Source: an uncultured SAR116 cluster alpha proteobacterium
GTDB lineage: Bacteria > Pseudomonadota > Alphaproteobacteria > Puniceispirillales > Marisalimonadaceae
NCBI GenBank assembly: GCA_902625215.1
Contig: CACOAO010000002.1
Location: 62,001-126,000 of the forward strand
Direction: 5' to 3'
DNA length: 64,000 nt
Under the pieces are notes generated by a model. That model had not been told where the DNA came from, did no database searches, and saw only the letters and a list, made by a program, of their open reading frames with translations. Positions 8,273 to 17,169 of the stretch are shown in pieces. The position numbers and the translations under genes are program-made. The stretch's first letter is position 1. Each line of letters opens with the position of its first letter.

Positions 8273-9517
8273 ATGTCGAATAATAAATTTTTTGATAATC
8301 TAGAGACACGTTCAATTGATGAAAGAAATGACGATCATTTAGAAAAATTAAATGATCTAGTTAAAATAGCTAAAGATAATAAAAATCAATCAGTAAGACT
8401 TGATAAATCCCTTAAGAACCTAACTGATTTAGCCTCAATTCCTTTATTGAGAAAATCAGACTTAATTAAAAAACAGTCTGACACTCCACCATTTGCAGAA
8501 TTAAATGTTTCTAAAATTAGAGATTTTGCTCACATATATAGATCTCCAGGACCAATATATGACTTAGATGGTCATTCAAAAGATTGGTGGAGGTTTGCCA
8601 GAGCATTACATGCTGCTGGTTTTGGTTATGGTGACATTGTACAAAACTGCTTTTCTTATCATTTTACTCCTGCAGGTGCCATGTTTGAAGAAGCAGCAAA
8701 AATACTAAAATGTACAGTGTTTCCAGCAGGTGGAGAAAATACTGATCTACAACTTGAGGTAATGAAAGATATTGGAACAACTGCTTATGTAGGTGTTCCA
8801 GATTTTTTAAAAATTATATTAGAGAAAGCCGACGAAAAAGATATATCACTTTCAAAATTGACAAAAGCTATGGTAACTGGAGGGCCTCTTTTCCCAGCAG
8901 TTGCCAAAAATTTTCAAGAAAGAAATATCCATGTAAGACAATGTTATGGAACAGCGGATTTAGGATTAGTTGCTTATGAAGCGGCAGATAACGATGGCAT
9001 GATTGTAGATGAAAATGTAATTTTAGAGATTGTTAAACCAGGAACTGGGAACCCAGTACAAGATGGTGAAGTAGGAGAAGTTGTAGTAACTGTTTTAAAT
9101 AATATTGAATTGCCAATTATTAGGTTCGCCACAGGTGATTTGTCAGCAATTTTGGAAGGAAACAGCAAAACTGGTAGGACTAATAAAAGAATAAAGGGTT
9201 GGATGGGTAGAGCAGACCAAACAACAAAAGTAAGAGGTATGTTTGTTCAACCGTCACAAGTTAATAAAATCTTGGAAAATCTTAAGATAAATAATTCAGC
9301 TAGAATGATTGTTAGCAGATCAAATGATAAAGATGAGCTACTACTCAAAGTTGAGTCTAATATTACAGATTCAGCTCAGATAGAAACTTTGCAGCAAAAA
9401 ATATCTGATCAAATAAAAAATGTTATTAATTTACGAGGAAATACTGAAATAGTTCCTATAAAAAGTTTACCAAATGATGGTAAAGTGATAGATGATGTAC
9501 GTGATTTTGGAGAATAA
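8273..9517 (+). CDS. Phenylacetate-CoA ligase (PaaK)-like adenylate-forming enzyme
   Basis: A 414-aa member of the PaaK-type branch of AMP-dependent CoA ligases. Recognisable parts are RSPGPIYDLDGHSKDWW near residue 88, FSYHFTPAGAMFEEAA near 128, VTGGPLFP near 202, YGTADLG near 225, and RFATGDLS near 285 with the C-terminal subdomain after GRADQTTKVRGMFVQP. The P-loop region departs from the usual PaaK SSGTTG (here YRSPGP), as in many PaaK paralogues. It follows livF by 6 bp and precedes the SDR gene by 2 bp, so it is part of the import operon and probably forms a CoA ester of an aromatic or other carboxylic acid. Substrate and division of labour with the upstream ligase are unknown. Confidence 0.85.
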   Translation: MSNNKFFDNLETRSIDERNDDHLEKLNDLVKIAKDNKNQSVRLDKSLKNLTDLASIPLLRKSDLIKKQSDTPPFAELNVSKIRDFAHIYRSPGPIYDLDGHSKDWWRFARALHAAGFGYGDIVQNCFSYHFTPAGAMFEEAAKILKCTVFPAGGENTDLQLEVMKDIGTTAYVGVPDFLKIILEKADEKDISLSKLTKAMVTGGPLFPAVAKNFQERNIHVRQCYGTADLGLVAYEAADNDGMIVDENVILEIVKPGTGNPVQDGEVGEVVVTVLNNIELPIIRFATGDLSAILEGNSKTGRTNKRIKGWMGRADQTTKVRGMFVQPSQVNKILENLKINNSARMIVSRSNDKDELLLKVESNITDSAQIETLQQKISDQIKNVINLRGNTEIVPIKSLPNDGKVIDDVRDFGE

Positions 9518-9519
9518 AA

Positions 9520-10269
9520 ATGAAAATTGAAAATGTAAAAGCCGTCATTACAGGTTCTGGAAGTGGTCTTGGAGAAGGAACTGCCCGATACCTTAAAAAC
9601 AAAGGTGCAGAAGTACTACTGATTGATTTAAATGCTGATGGTCTAAAGAAGGTTGCTGATGACATAGATTGTAAATATGTTGTTGGAGATGTTTCTAACG
9701 AAGCAGAAATGAAAAGAGCCATTGATGGTTTTAATGGGATAAATTGCTTAGTAAATTGTGCAGGCATTGCGGTTGGTGCTAAAGTTGTATCTAGCAGAGG
9801 GATGCATGATTTAGGATTGTTTGAAAAGGTTCTTAAAGTAAACTTAATTGGTAGCTTTAATATGCTCAGATTGTGTGCTGATAAAATGCAAGCCAATGAA
9901 CCTGATAAAGAAGGTGAAAAGGGAGTAATTATTAATACTGCTTCAGTGGCAGCTTATGATGGTCAGGTAGGACAGGCTGCTTATTCTGCTTCAAAAGGTG
10001 GTATTGTTGGAATGACTCTACCTATTGCTCGTGAACTTGCATCAAATGGTATAAGGGTGAATACTATTGCACCAGGGTTATTCGCTACAGCAATGCTTGC
10101 AGGTATGAGTGATGAAGTTCAAAAAAGCTTAATCGCTACTACTGTTTTTCCTAAACGTTTAGGAACACCTTTAGAGTACGCAATGTTAGTAGAGAGCATG
10201 GTGACTAATGTCTTATTAAATGGTGAAACTATTAGACTTGATGGTTCAGTTCGTTTAGCTCCTAGATAA
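9520..10269 (+). CDS. SDR-family 3-hydroxyacyl-CoA dehydrogenase (HSD10-like)
   Basis: A 249-aa short-chain dehydrogenase. It has the NAD-binding GSGSGLGEG motif near residue 12, DVSN near 59, NCAGIA near 80 and the catalytic YSASKGG near 155. The segment AYDGQVGQAAYSASKGGIVG and the following IARELASNGIRVNTIAPG resemble type-2 3-hydroxyacyl-CoA dehydrogenase (HSD17B10, 2-methyl-3-hydroxybutyryl-CoA dehydrogenase). An acidic residue (LLIDLN) at the end of the second strand favours NAD over NADP. With the MaoC hydratase downstream it would supply the hydration and oxidation steps of beta-oxidation for the compound activated by the operon's ligases. Confidence 0.85.
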   Translation: MKIENVKAVITGSGSGLGEGTARYLKNKGAEVLLIDLNADGLKKVADDIDCKYVVGDVSNEAEMKRAIDGFNGINCLVNCAGIAVGAKVVSSRGMHDLGLFEKVLKVNLIGSFNMLRLCADKMQANEPDKEGEKGVIINTASVAAYDGQVGQAAYSASKGGIVGMTLPIARELASNGIRVNTIAPGLFATAMLAGMSDEVQKSLIATTVFPKRLGTPLEYAMLVESMVTNVLLNGETIRLDGSVRLAPR

Positions 10270-10290
10270 TATACATAGTGTATTTTCATT

Positions 10291-10743
10291 ATGAAACTTA
10301 AACCAAAATATTTTGAAGATTTTGAGGTTGGATTAATTTTTGAATCTGAAACCACTCTTATAACTAAAGAAGAGATAATTGATTTTGCATCAAAATACGA
10401 TCCACAATCTTTTCACTTGGATGAAGAAGCAGCTAAAAATGGCCCATTTGGTCAGTTAACATCAAGTGGATTTATGACACTAGGTAAATCATTTACTCAA
10501 ATTTTCAAAACTGGTGTTTATGACGGAACAAGCATGGGTGCTTGGGGAATTGACGAGCTAAGATGGACTAAACCTGTGTATCCTGGTGATTTATTAAAAA
10601 CAAAAATAGAAGTTCTAGAAGCGAAAAAATCAGCAAAAAATCCTAGAAGAGGTACTGCAAGGTTAAAGCATACTGTAACAAATCAGAATAATGATATTGT
10701 TATGTCATGGATATCTAATCAAATGCTTAGGACAAAGTATTAA
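10291..10743 (+). CDS. MaoC-like (R)-specific enoyl-CoA hydratase
   Basis: A 150-aa single hotdog-fold protein. The hydratase-2 motif is visible as DFASKYDPQSFHLDEEAAKNGPFG (Asp and His near residues 38 and 43), followed by ASGFM-like SSGFMTLG and the GIDELRWTKPVYPGD strand. It hydrates trans-2-enoyl-CoA, usually to the (R)-3-hydroxyacyl-CoA. It is the last gene of the plus-strand operon. Its TAA shares the TTAA tetranucleotide with the stop of the convergent rhodanese gene, so there is no room for a terminator between them. Confidence 0.88.
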   Translation: MKLKPKYFEDFEVGLIFESETTLITKEEIIDFASKYDPQSFHLDEEAAKNGPFGQLTSSGFMTLGKSFTQIFKTGVYDGTSMGAWGIDELRWTKPVYPGDLLKTKIEVLEAKKSAKNPRRGTARLKHTVTNQNNDIVMSWISNQMLRTKY

Positions 10744-11039
10744 TTTTCATTAAGCCAACCTTCATATCCGTCATTCATACTAAATACATTTTTGAAACCA
10801 TGTTGACTAAAAAAATTGGCAACTGATTGACTTGAGTTGCCATGATAACAGTAAATTAAAATTGTATCGTTCTTATCTTTTTCTTGAAGAAAATTTTGAA
10901 TATTTAATTCTTCAACATGAATGGCATTATCAATATGCCCATTCTTGAAGGAATTGTAATCTCTTATGTCAATTAAGATTAGATCGTCTTTTGATAAAAG
11001 ATCCTTTGCGTCTTTAATTGAGATACGATTGAAAGACAT
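10740..11039 (-). CDS. glpE: GlpE-like single-domain rhodanese (thiosulfate sulfurtransferase)
   Basis: A 99-aa single rhodanese domain. The active-site loop is CYHGNSS with the catalytic cysteine near residue 65, which matches the GlpE type; the DIRDYNSFKNGHI segment near residues 24-36 and a C-terminal DGYEGW are also typical. It transfers sulfur from a donor such as thiosulfate to a thiophilic acceptor in the cytoplasm. It begins 6 bp after the stop of the thiolase gene on the same strand and is probably the last gene of that operon. Its role there is not evident. Confidence 0.88.
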   Translation of the reverse strand: MSFNRISIKDAKDLLSKDDLILIDIRDYNSFKNGHIDNAIHVEELNIQNFLQEKDKNDTILIYCYHGNSSQSVANFFSQHGFKNVFSMNDGYEGWLNEN

Positions 11040-11045
11040 TTTGTT

Positions 11046-12218
11046 TTATAAAGCTTCGATAATTACAGCTATTCCTTGTCCTCCACCAATACACATAGTA
11101 GCAAGACCATATTTACCTTTACGTTTCCTTAATTCATATACAAGTTTTGTCATAATAATTGCACCAGTAGCACCTACAGGATGACCTAATGCTATAGCCC
11201 CTCCATTAACGTTAACTATCTCAGGATTAAGACCCAATTGTTTATTAACGGCACATGCTTGAGCTGCAAAAGCTTCATTAGATTCAATTAAATCTAAATC
11301 TGAAACTTTTAATTTAGCTTTATTTAATGCCATTTTTGACGCAGGTACAGGCCCCATTCCCATTTCGTCTGGATCAACTCCACCAAACCCGTATGAAACT
11401 ATTCTTGCTAACGGCTTACCCTTTTTTGCTTTTTCTTCATTAGCTAGAATTAAAGCAGAAGCTCCATCATTAATTCCTGAAGCATTACCAGCTGTTACTA
11501 CACCATCTTTTTTAAAAGCAGTTCTAAGACCTGATAATGTCTCTATACTAGTGTCTGGTTTTGGATGCTCGTCTATTTCAAAAATCTCAATTCCCTTTCT
11601 TGTTTTTATTTCAATTGGAAGGATTTGATCTTTAAAATTACCATTTTCAATGGCCTCACTAGCCCTTTTTTGACTAGTTAATGCAAATTCATCCTGCATT
11701 TCTCGACTAATTTGATATCTACCAGAAATATTCTCAGCAGTTATGCCCATATGTCCATGACCAAAAGGATCATGGAGTGCACCTAACATCATATCATGAA
11801 CTTGTCCATCACCCATTCTAGAACCCCATCTAAATCCTTGAACAATGTGTGCACCATTTGACATAACTTCAACGCCTCCTGCAATTGCAATTGAAGCATC
11901 TCCAAGCATGATAATCTGAGAGGCACTTACAATTGCCTGAAGCCCAGAGCCACAAAGCCGATTAACAGTCAACGCAGCAGATGATTTGTCCATTCCAGCG
12001 TGTAGCGCAATAACTCTACTCACATACATATCTCTGGGTTCTGTGTGTATAACATTACCAAAAACAGCATGCTCAACTTCATTAGCTTCATATCCAGATC
12101 TTGCAATAGCTTCTTTTGCCACTAAAGTTCCTAGATCTACAGGACAATGATTTTTCAGAGTGCCTCCAAATCCTCCAATTGCAGATCTGTTTGCTGACAT
12201 AACATAAACACTGTTCAT
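11046..12218 (-). CDS. Acetyl-CoA acetyltransferase / 3-ketoacyl-CoA thiolase
   Basis: A thiolase of about 390 aa. The acylated cysteine lies in NRLCGSGLQAI near residue 89, SNEAFAAQ near 315, the catalytic histidine in GHPVGATGA near 345, and the second cysteine in CIGGGQG near 375. I prefer the ATG at 12218 (MNSVYVM) over 12236 because GGGAG precedes it, and thiolases normally begin just before this strand. It cleaves a 3-ketoacyl-CoA with CoA or condenses two acetyl-CoA. The neighbours HIBCH and acyl-CoA dehydrogenase place it in branched-chain acyl-CoA or short-chain beta-oxidation; chain length cannot be read from sequence alone. Confidence 0.92.
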   Translation of the reverse strand: MNSVYVMSANRSAIGGFGGTLKNHCPVDLGTLVAKEAIARSGYEANEVEHAVFGNVIHTEPRDMYVSRVIALHAGMDKSSAALTVNRLCGSGLQAIVSASQIIMLGDASIAIAGGVEVMSNGAHIVQGFRWGSRMGDGQVHDMMLGALHDPFGHGHMGITAENISGRYQISREMQDEFALTSQKRASEAIENGNFKDQILPIEIKTRKGIEIFEIDEHPKPDTSIETLSGLRTAFKKDGVVTAGNASGINDGASALILANEEKAKKGKPLARIVSYGFGGVDPDEMGMGPVPASKMALNKAKLKVSDLDLIESNEAFAAQACAVNKQLGLNPEIVNVNGGAIALGHPVGATGAIIMTKLVYELRKRKGKYGLATMCIGGGQGIAVIIEAL

Positions 12219-12249
12219 TTTAGTTTTCTCCCACAAAATAACTTTTGTT

Positions 12250-13329
12250 TTAATCAGTTAAAATTAATTCTAAATCTCCTAATTCTTCAAAAAACAGATT
12301 AACTCGAGTTTCATCAACATCTTGAATATTATTAGGTTTCCAATTTGGTTTTCTATCTTTATCTACAAGCATTGCTCTAACGCCTTCAAAAAAATCTCCA
12401 ATTTTTACACAACGTTGAACCATTCTGTACTCCATTATAAGTTCATCTTTTAAACTCATGTTACTAGCATTTCTGATTTGCTTTAAAGAGATTTTTAAGG
12501 AAGTTGGGGATTTATGTTTTAATTCTTCGTATTGAACCTTCAAAAATTCATTTTCATTTTCAACAAGTTTTTCACATACATCAAATATTTGTTCTATTGT
12601 ATCATAAGAGAAAGCTTCTTTTATCAATTCCTCATTATCTATCAATACACTTTCTTCAGTTTCTGGTTTTGATGAAAATTGATCAATAATATTGTTAACC
12701 TTTTGACTAGAATTTGGTGAAGAAGAAATAATTGAATTCTTTAAAATCTTAACTTTTTCTGAGGAAACATAATGAGTTACAAGCTTAAGCTTCAATAAAT
12801 CATAAGCTTTTATTCTTGCACCAACTAAAGACAACCAAGCTCCAATACCTTTATCTAACTGTCCAAGCAACCAACCACCACCAACGTCTGGGAATAATCC
12901 AATAGCTGTTTCCGGCATTGCGAACATTGTTTTTTCAGAGGCGACCACGTGACTACCATGCATTGATACACCAACACCTCCACCCATGGTAAATCCATTA
13001 ATTAGAGAAATGAAAGGTTTTTTATAATTACTAATTTTATAATTAAGGGTGTATTCATCATAAAAAAATGATTTAGATAAATTGGTTGGTGGTCCACCAT
13101 CTGCTAAAACTTCTTTTCTTAACTTAACAACGTCACCTCCAGCACAGAAAGAACGATCTCCAGCGCCCTCAATTATAATACAGTTTATATTATCGTTAAT
13201 TTCCCAAGAGTTGAGATTTTTGTTTATTTTTTGAACCATTGAATAAGTAAGTGCATTTAATCTGTCTGGCCTATTTAAAGTAATTACTCCTACGCCATTA
13301 TCTTCAGTAAATATAACTTCATCTTCCAT
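12250..13329 (-). CDS. 3-hydroxyisobutyryl-CoA hydrolase (HIBCH family)
   Basis: A 359-aa crotonase-superfamily protein with the longer C-terminal part characteristic of HIBCH. N-terminal NRPDRLNALTYSMV, oxyanion-hole GGGVGVSMHG (about residue 112) and PETAIGLFPDVGGG (about 140) are seen. The Glu and Asp of the last motif correspond to the hydrolase catalytic residues. It releases free 3-hydroxyisobutyrate from its CoA ester in valine degradation. It lies 21 bp from the acyl-CoA dehydrogenase gene upstream and 31 bp from the thiolase gene downstream, in one minus-strand operon. A 3-hydroxyisobutyrate dehydrogenase gene for the next step lies far away at 61.9 kb. Confidence 0.92.
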   Translation of the reverse strand: MEDEVIFTEDNGVGVITLNRPDRLNALTYSMVQKINKNLNSWEINDNINCIIIEGAGDRSFCAGGDVVKLRKEVLADGGPPTNLSKSFFYDEYTLNYKISNYKKPFISLINGFTMGGGVGVSMHGSHVVASEKTMFAMPETAIGLFPDVGGGWLLGQLDKGIGAWLSLVGARIKAYDLLKLKLVTHYVSSEKVKILKNSIISSSPNSSQKVNNIIDQFSSKPETEESVLIDNEELIKEAFSYDTIEQIFDVCEKLVENENEFLKVQYEELKHKSPTSLKISLKQIRNASNMSLKDELIMEYRMVQRCVKIGDFFEGVRAMLVDKDRKPNWKPNNIQDVDETRVNLFFEELGDLELILTD

Positions 13330-13350
13330 TATCGAATTATCCTTTAAAAT

Positions 13351-14493
13351 TTAATTAGCTTTTAAGTGTCTTGAAATAATAACTCTCATTATTTCATTAG
13401 TTCCCTCTAAGATTTGATGAACCCTTAAATCCCTTACAAGTCTTTCTAAGGGAAAGTCTTTTAAATATCCGTAACCACCATGAATTTGAAGAGCCATATT
13501 ACATATGTCAGAGCATACATCAGTTGCATATCTTTTAGCCATTGCACATAGCTTTGTAGCTTGTTTATCTGCAGTGTCTAATGCACAAGCAGCTCTTAAA
13601 ACCATAAGGCGAGAAGCCTCTAACTCAGTTGCCATATCGGCTAACTTAAATTGTGTGACTTGGAATTTGTCTAATGATTTGCCAAATTGTTTTCTTTCTG
13701 CAGAGTAACTTATAGATGCCTCTAAAGCTGCTCTTGCTCCACCTAAAGAACACGCGGCAATATTTACTCTTCCACCGTCAAGACCTTTCATTGCTATTTT
13801 AAATCCATCACCTTCATTTCCAACAAGATTATCTATTGGTATTTCACAATTATCAAAATTTACCATAGACGTGTGTTGACTATTCCAACCCATTTTTTTT
13901 TCTTGTTTTCCAAATGATAATCCCTTTGTTCCTTTTTCTACTAATAAACATGAAACACCACTAGCACCCTCTTCACCTGTTCGGCACATAACTGCAAAAA
14001 TATCACTTGTAGGTCCTCCAGATATAAAACTTTTTGACCCATTTAATACGTAATGACTATTACCTTTTTTTGTGGCTTTAGTTTTCAATGCCACGGCATC
14101 TGATCCAGAACCTGGTTCTGTAAGACAGTAGCTAGACATCATTTTCATAGTTGATAACTTTTTAATAAACCTTTTTTTTATATGATCTGATCCATGAGCA
14201 TCTATCATCCAAGTAACCATATTATGGATAGATATGTAAGCTGCAGTAGACACACATCCCCTAGAAAGTTCTTCAAAACAAATAGCAGCATCCAACCGAC
14301 TAAGACCTGAACCTCCATAAGTCTCATCTACATAAATAGCCGCCAGACCAAGTTCAGCTGCTTTTTTTAGGGTTTTAACCGGGAAAATCTCATTTTGATC
14401 CCATTCAGATGCAAAGGGCATGAGCTCGGTTTCAGCAAAATTTTTTGCCATTTCTTTTATATTTATCTGATCTTCGTTATATTCAAAGTTCAT
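13351..14493 (-). CDS. Acyl-CoA dehydrogenase, probably isobutyryl-CoA dehydrogenase
   Basis: A 380-aa flavoprotein with the usual three-domain layout. The FAD/substrate segment SYCLTEPGSGSDA is near residue 122, the beta domain contains GTKGLSFGKQEKKMGW, and the C-terminal catalytic loop is QILEGTNEIMR with Glu at about residue 365. Length and the DRQQFGKSL-like RKQFGKSL are typical of short/branched-chain enzymes. Placement directly upstream of the HIBCH gene suggests the valine step isobutyryl-CoA to methacrylyl-CoA (ACAD8-like). 2-methylbutyryl-CoA or butyryl-CoA activity cannot be excluded. Electrons would pass to ETF. Confidence 0.88.
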   Translation of the reverse strand: MNFEYNEDQINIKEMAKNFAETELMPFASEWDQNEIFPVKTLKKAAELGLAAIYVDETYGGSGLSRLDAAICFEELSRGCVSTAAYISIHNMVTWMIDAHGSDHIKKRFIKKLSTMKMMSSYCLTEPGSGSDAVALKTKATKKGNSHYVLNGSKSFISGGPTSDIFAVMCRTGEEGASGVSCLLVEKGTKGLSFGKQEKKMGWNSQHTSMVNFDNCEIPIDNLVGNEGDGFKIAMKGLDGGRVNIAACSLGGARAALEASISYSAERKQFGKSLDKFQVTQFKLADMATELEASRLMVLRAACALDTADKQATKLCAMAKRYATDVCSDICNMALQIHGGYGYLKDFPLERLVRDLRVHQILEGTNEIMRVIISRHLKAN

Positions 14494-14525
14494 TTTTTAC
14501 CTCTACATTACCTATTTCATACTTA

Positions 14526-16127
14526 CTAAATTTTATGTGACTGCAAAATCATCTCTGATGCCTTTTCAGCAATCATTAATGTCGGCGCATTCGTATTACC
14601 AGAAGTTATAGTAGGCATTACTGAGGCATCTGCAATCCTAAGCCCGTCAACTCCTCTTACTTTTAGATTACTATCTGTCACTGAGGTTTTATTTGAGCCC
14701 ATTGCACACGTTCCAACTGGGTGAAAAATAGTTGTGCCAATATCACCAGCAACTTTTTTAAGTTCATCTTCGGATTGAAACTGAATGCCTGGGGCAAATT
14801 CTTTTGGATTATATTTTTTCATTGAAGGTTGGGAAATTATTTTTCTAGCTAACTTTATAGATTGAGCAGCTACAATTTTATCTTTTTCTTCAGATAAATA
14901 ATTAGGGTCTATTGATGGAGCTGTCTTGTAATCTTTTGAAGTAATGTGAACATTGCCTCTACTTTGTGGGTTAAGGTTACAAACACTTGCTGTTAAACCT
15001 GGAAAATCATGCAACGGGTCTCCAAATTTATCTAGAGAAAGTGGTTGAACATGAAATTGAAGGTTTGGTGTTTCATAAGATTTATCAGACATTGCAAATA
15101 CGCCTAATTGACTTGGCGCCATTGACATTGGTCCTGTTCTTTTGAGAGCATATTCCAAACCAATAGCTATTTTCCCAAATAAAGAATTTGCTTTTTGATT
15201 TAGTGTTTTGGCATTTTCTAGTCTATAAATTACTCTCAATTGAAGATGATCTTGTAAATTTTCACCAACATTATCACTCTCGACTAACGTTTTAATGCCT
15301 AAATTTGAGAGTATTTTTGGATTACCAATACCAGATAATTCTAGTATTTTAGGTGATCCAATAGATCCAGCAGAAAGAATAACTTCTCTATGTGCAAAAA
15401 TTTCTTCTAACTTTCCATTCCTTACAACTTCTATACCTTTGCACTTTTTTTTGTTCAAAATTATTCTTTTAACTTCACATTTACTTATTATCTTAAGATT
15501 CTTTCTGTTTTGAATTGGTTTGATAAATGCTTTAACAGTATTCCACCTAAATCCAGAATTTTGGTTTACTTTAAAGTAAGAAACACCAAAATTATTTCCT
15601 TCATTAAAATCATCTATTTTAGGTATTCCAGCTTCTATGGTTGCATCTCTAAAACTATCTAAAATATCCCATGAAAGTCTTTGTTGATTAACTTTCCATT
15701 CGCCTCCAGAGCCGTGATACTTACTTTCACCTTCATAACTATCTTCCATATTTTTGAAATATGGTAAAACATCATCCCAACTCCAACCTTCATTACCCAT
15801 TTGTCTCCATTGGTCATAATCACCTGCTTGTCCTCGCATATAAATCATACCATTTATAGATGAGCAACCTCCCATGATTTTACCTCTTGGATAATTTAGA
15901 GATCTTCCATTTAATCCTTTTTGAGAAGTAGTTTTGTAAAGCCAGTCTGTTCTTTTGTTTCCCATACAATAAAGGTACCCTACCGGTATATGAACCCAGT
16001 GGTAATTGTCATTTCCTCCAGCTTCTATTAATGCTACAGAATACTTGTTGTTTGCTGATAATCTATTCGCTAAAAGACATCCAGCAGTTCCTGCACCAAC
16101 AACAATAAAATCATAGCTTTGTGTCAT
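14526..16127 (-). CDS. GMC-family FAD-dependent alcohol/choline dehydrogenase-like oxidoreductase
   Basis: A 533-aa glucose-methanol-choline oxidoreductase. The Rossmann motif VGAGTAGCLLANRLS is at the N-terminus, GMC signature 1 is PRGKIMGGCSSINGMIYMRG near residue 80, signature 2 is SAGSIGSPKILELSGIG near 255, and the C-terminal catalytic His lies in FHPVGTCAMG near 465 with NTNAP near 512. It resembles AlkJ/BetA-type membrane-associated alcohol dehydrogenases that oxidise a primary alcohol to an aldehyde. It lies 32 bp upstream of the acyl-CoA dehydrogenase gene on the same strand. The substrate is not known; choline is less likely because no other betaine gene is present. Confidence 0.9.
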   Translation of the reverse strand: MTQSYDFIVVGAGTAGCLLANRLSANNKYSVALIEAGGNDNYHWVHIPVGYLYCMGNKRTDWLYKTTSQKGLNGRSLNYPRGKIMGGCSSINGMIYMRGQAGDYDQWRQMGNEGWSWDDVLPYFKNMEDSYEGESKYHGSGGEWKVNQQRLSWDILDSFRDATIEAGIPKIDDFNEGNNFGVSYFKVNQNSGFRWNTVKAFIKPIQNRKNLKIISKCEVKRIILNKKKCKGIEVVRNGKLEEIFAHREVILSAGSIGSPKILELSGIGNPKILSNLGIKTLVESDNVGENLQDHLQLRVIYRLENAKTLNQKANSLFGKIAIGLEYALKRTGPMSMAPSQLGVFAMSDKSYETPNLQFHVQPLSLDKFGDPLHDFPGLTASVCNLNPQSRGNVHITSKDYKTAPSIDPNYLSEEKDKIVAAQSIKLARKIISQPSMKKYNPKEFAPGIQFQSEDELKKVAGDIGTTIFHPVGTCAMGSNKTSVTDSNLKVRGVDGLRIADASVMPTITSGNTNAPTLMIAEKASEMILQSHKI

Positions 16128-16255
16128 ACAGATAGCCTTTAATAATTATAAAAATAATAAAAAATTGATATCATAATATTTGATATATGAATAATTTTCT
16201 ATGTAAAAAAATTAAATCTATTCAGAGAGATAATATTTAAAACAACTTAATTCTT

Positions 16256-17035
16256 CTATTCATTCCAAGAAGGAGTTCTTTTGTCTAAGAAGGCACTAAT
16301 ACCCTCGTGCGCATCTATTTCCATCATGTTGATTGTCATTACTTTAGAAGTATAATGATAAGCCTCATCTAGTGACATTTCTACCTGTTTATAAAAAGCC
16401 TCCTTTCCAATCTTTACTGTAGAGGTTGGCTTTGAAGCTATCAATTTTGCTAGGTTTAGTGTATCAACACGAAGCCGTTCTAATGGCACGCATTTATTAA
16501 TAAGCCCAAACTGAACAGCTTCTTGTGCATTTAGTTTTTCTCCAGTTAAAAGCATTTCCATGATTTTTTTTCTGCTAATGTTTCGAGAGACCGCGACCAT
16601 GGGTGTTGAGCAAAAAAGACCTATATTTACGCCTGGAGTCATAAAAGAAGATTGTTCTGAAGCAACAGCTAAATCACAGCTTGCTACTAGTTGACAACCA
16701 GCAGCAGCGGCAATTCCACAAACCTCAGCTATAACTGGTTGTGGCAACTTTAATATGGTTTGCATTAAGATTGAACATTCATCAAATAAATTTTTAAAAA
16801 AAACTTTATTTTTCTTGTTTTGCCTTAGCTCTTCTAGATCGTGCCCAGCTGAGAAACCAGGTCCCTCAGAAGAAATAATTATTACTTTAATTTTAGATTG
16901 TGCAGAAACATCTTCTAGAGCTTTTGTAAGATCTTTTATTAATTGTAAAGATAATGGATTGTGTTTTTTACCGTTAGTTAATTCTATCCTAACTATGTTC
17001 TCAGTTTCATCTTTAATAGAAAAAAAATTATCCAT
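16256..17035 (-). CDS. Crotonase-superfamily protein, ECHDC3-like (catalytic glutamates missing)
   Basis: A 259-aa enoyl-CoA hydratase/isomerase-fold protein. The CoA/oxyanion region GFSAGHDLEEL is near residue 60 and ICAAAAGCQLVASCDLA-type segment near 108. The run SFMTPGVNIGLFCSTP resembles ECHDC3, a poorly characterised crotonase subgroup. In classical hydratase (rat crotonase Glu144 and Glu164) the two acid/base glutamates fall where this protein has Gln (GCQLV) and Gly (TPGVNIG). Simple hydratase activity is therefore doubtful. It lies 128 bp upstream of the GMC gene and divergent from an MFS gene. Confidence 0.85.
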   Translation of the reverse strand: MDNFFSIKDETENIVRIELTNGKKHNPLSLQLIKDLTKALEDVSAQSKIKVIIISSEGPGFSAGHDLEELRQNKKNKVFFKNLFDECSILMQTILKLPQPVIAEVCGIAAAAGCQLVASCDLAVASEQSSFMTPGVNIGLFCSTPMVAVSRNISRKKIMEMLLTGEKLNAQEAVQFGLINKCVPLERLRVDTLNLAKLIASKPTSTVKIGKEAFYKQVEMSLDEAYHYTSKVMTINMMEIDAHEGISAFLDKRTPSWNE

Positions 17036-17169
17036 TTTTTGATCATAAATTGTTTAAATAATCATTTGAAACATATTTTGAATTTTGGTCAATAAATAAT
17101 CTTATTTTATTGTTTGTTTTACTTAAAATTAAAATCACATTAAATTTGGTTAAAAAGAATTGTTATTAA

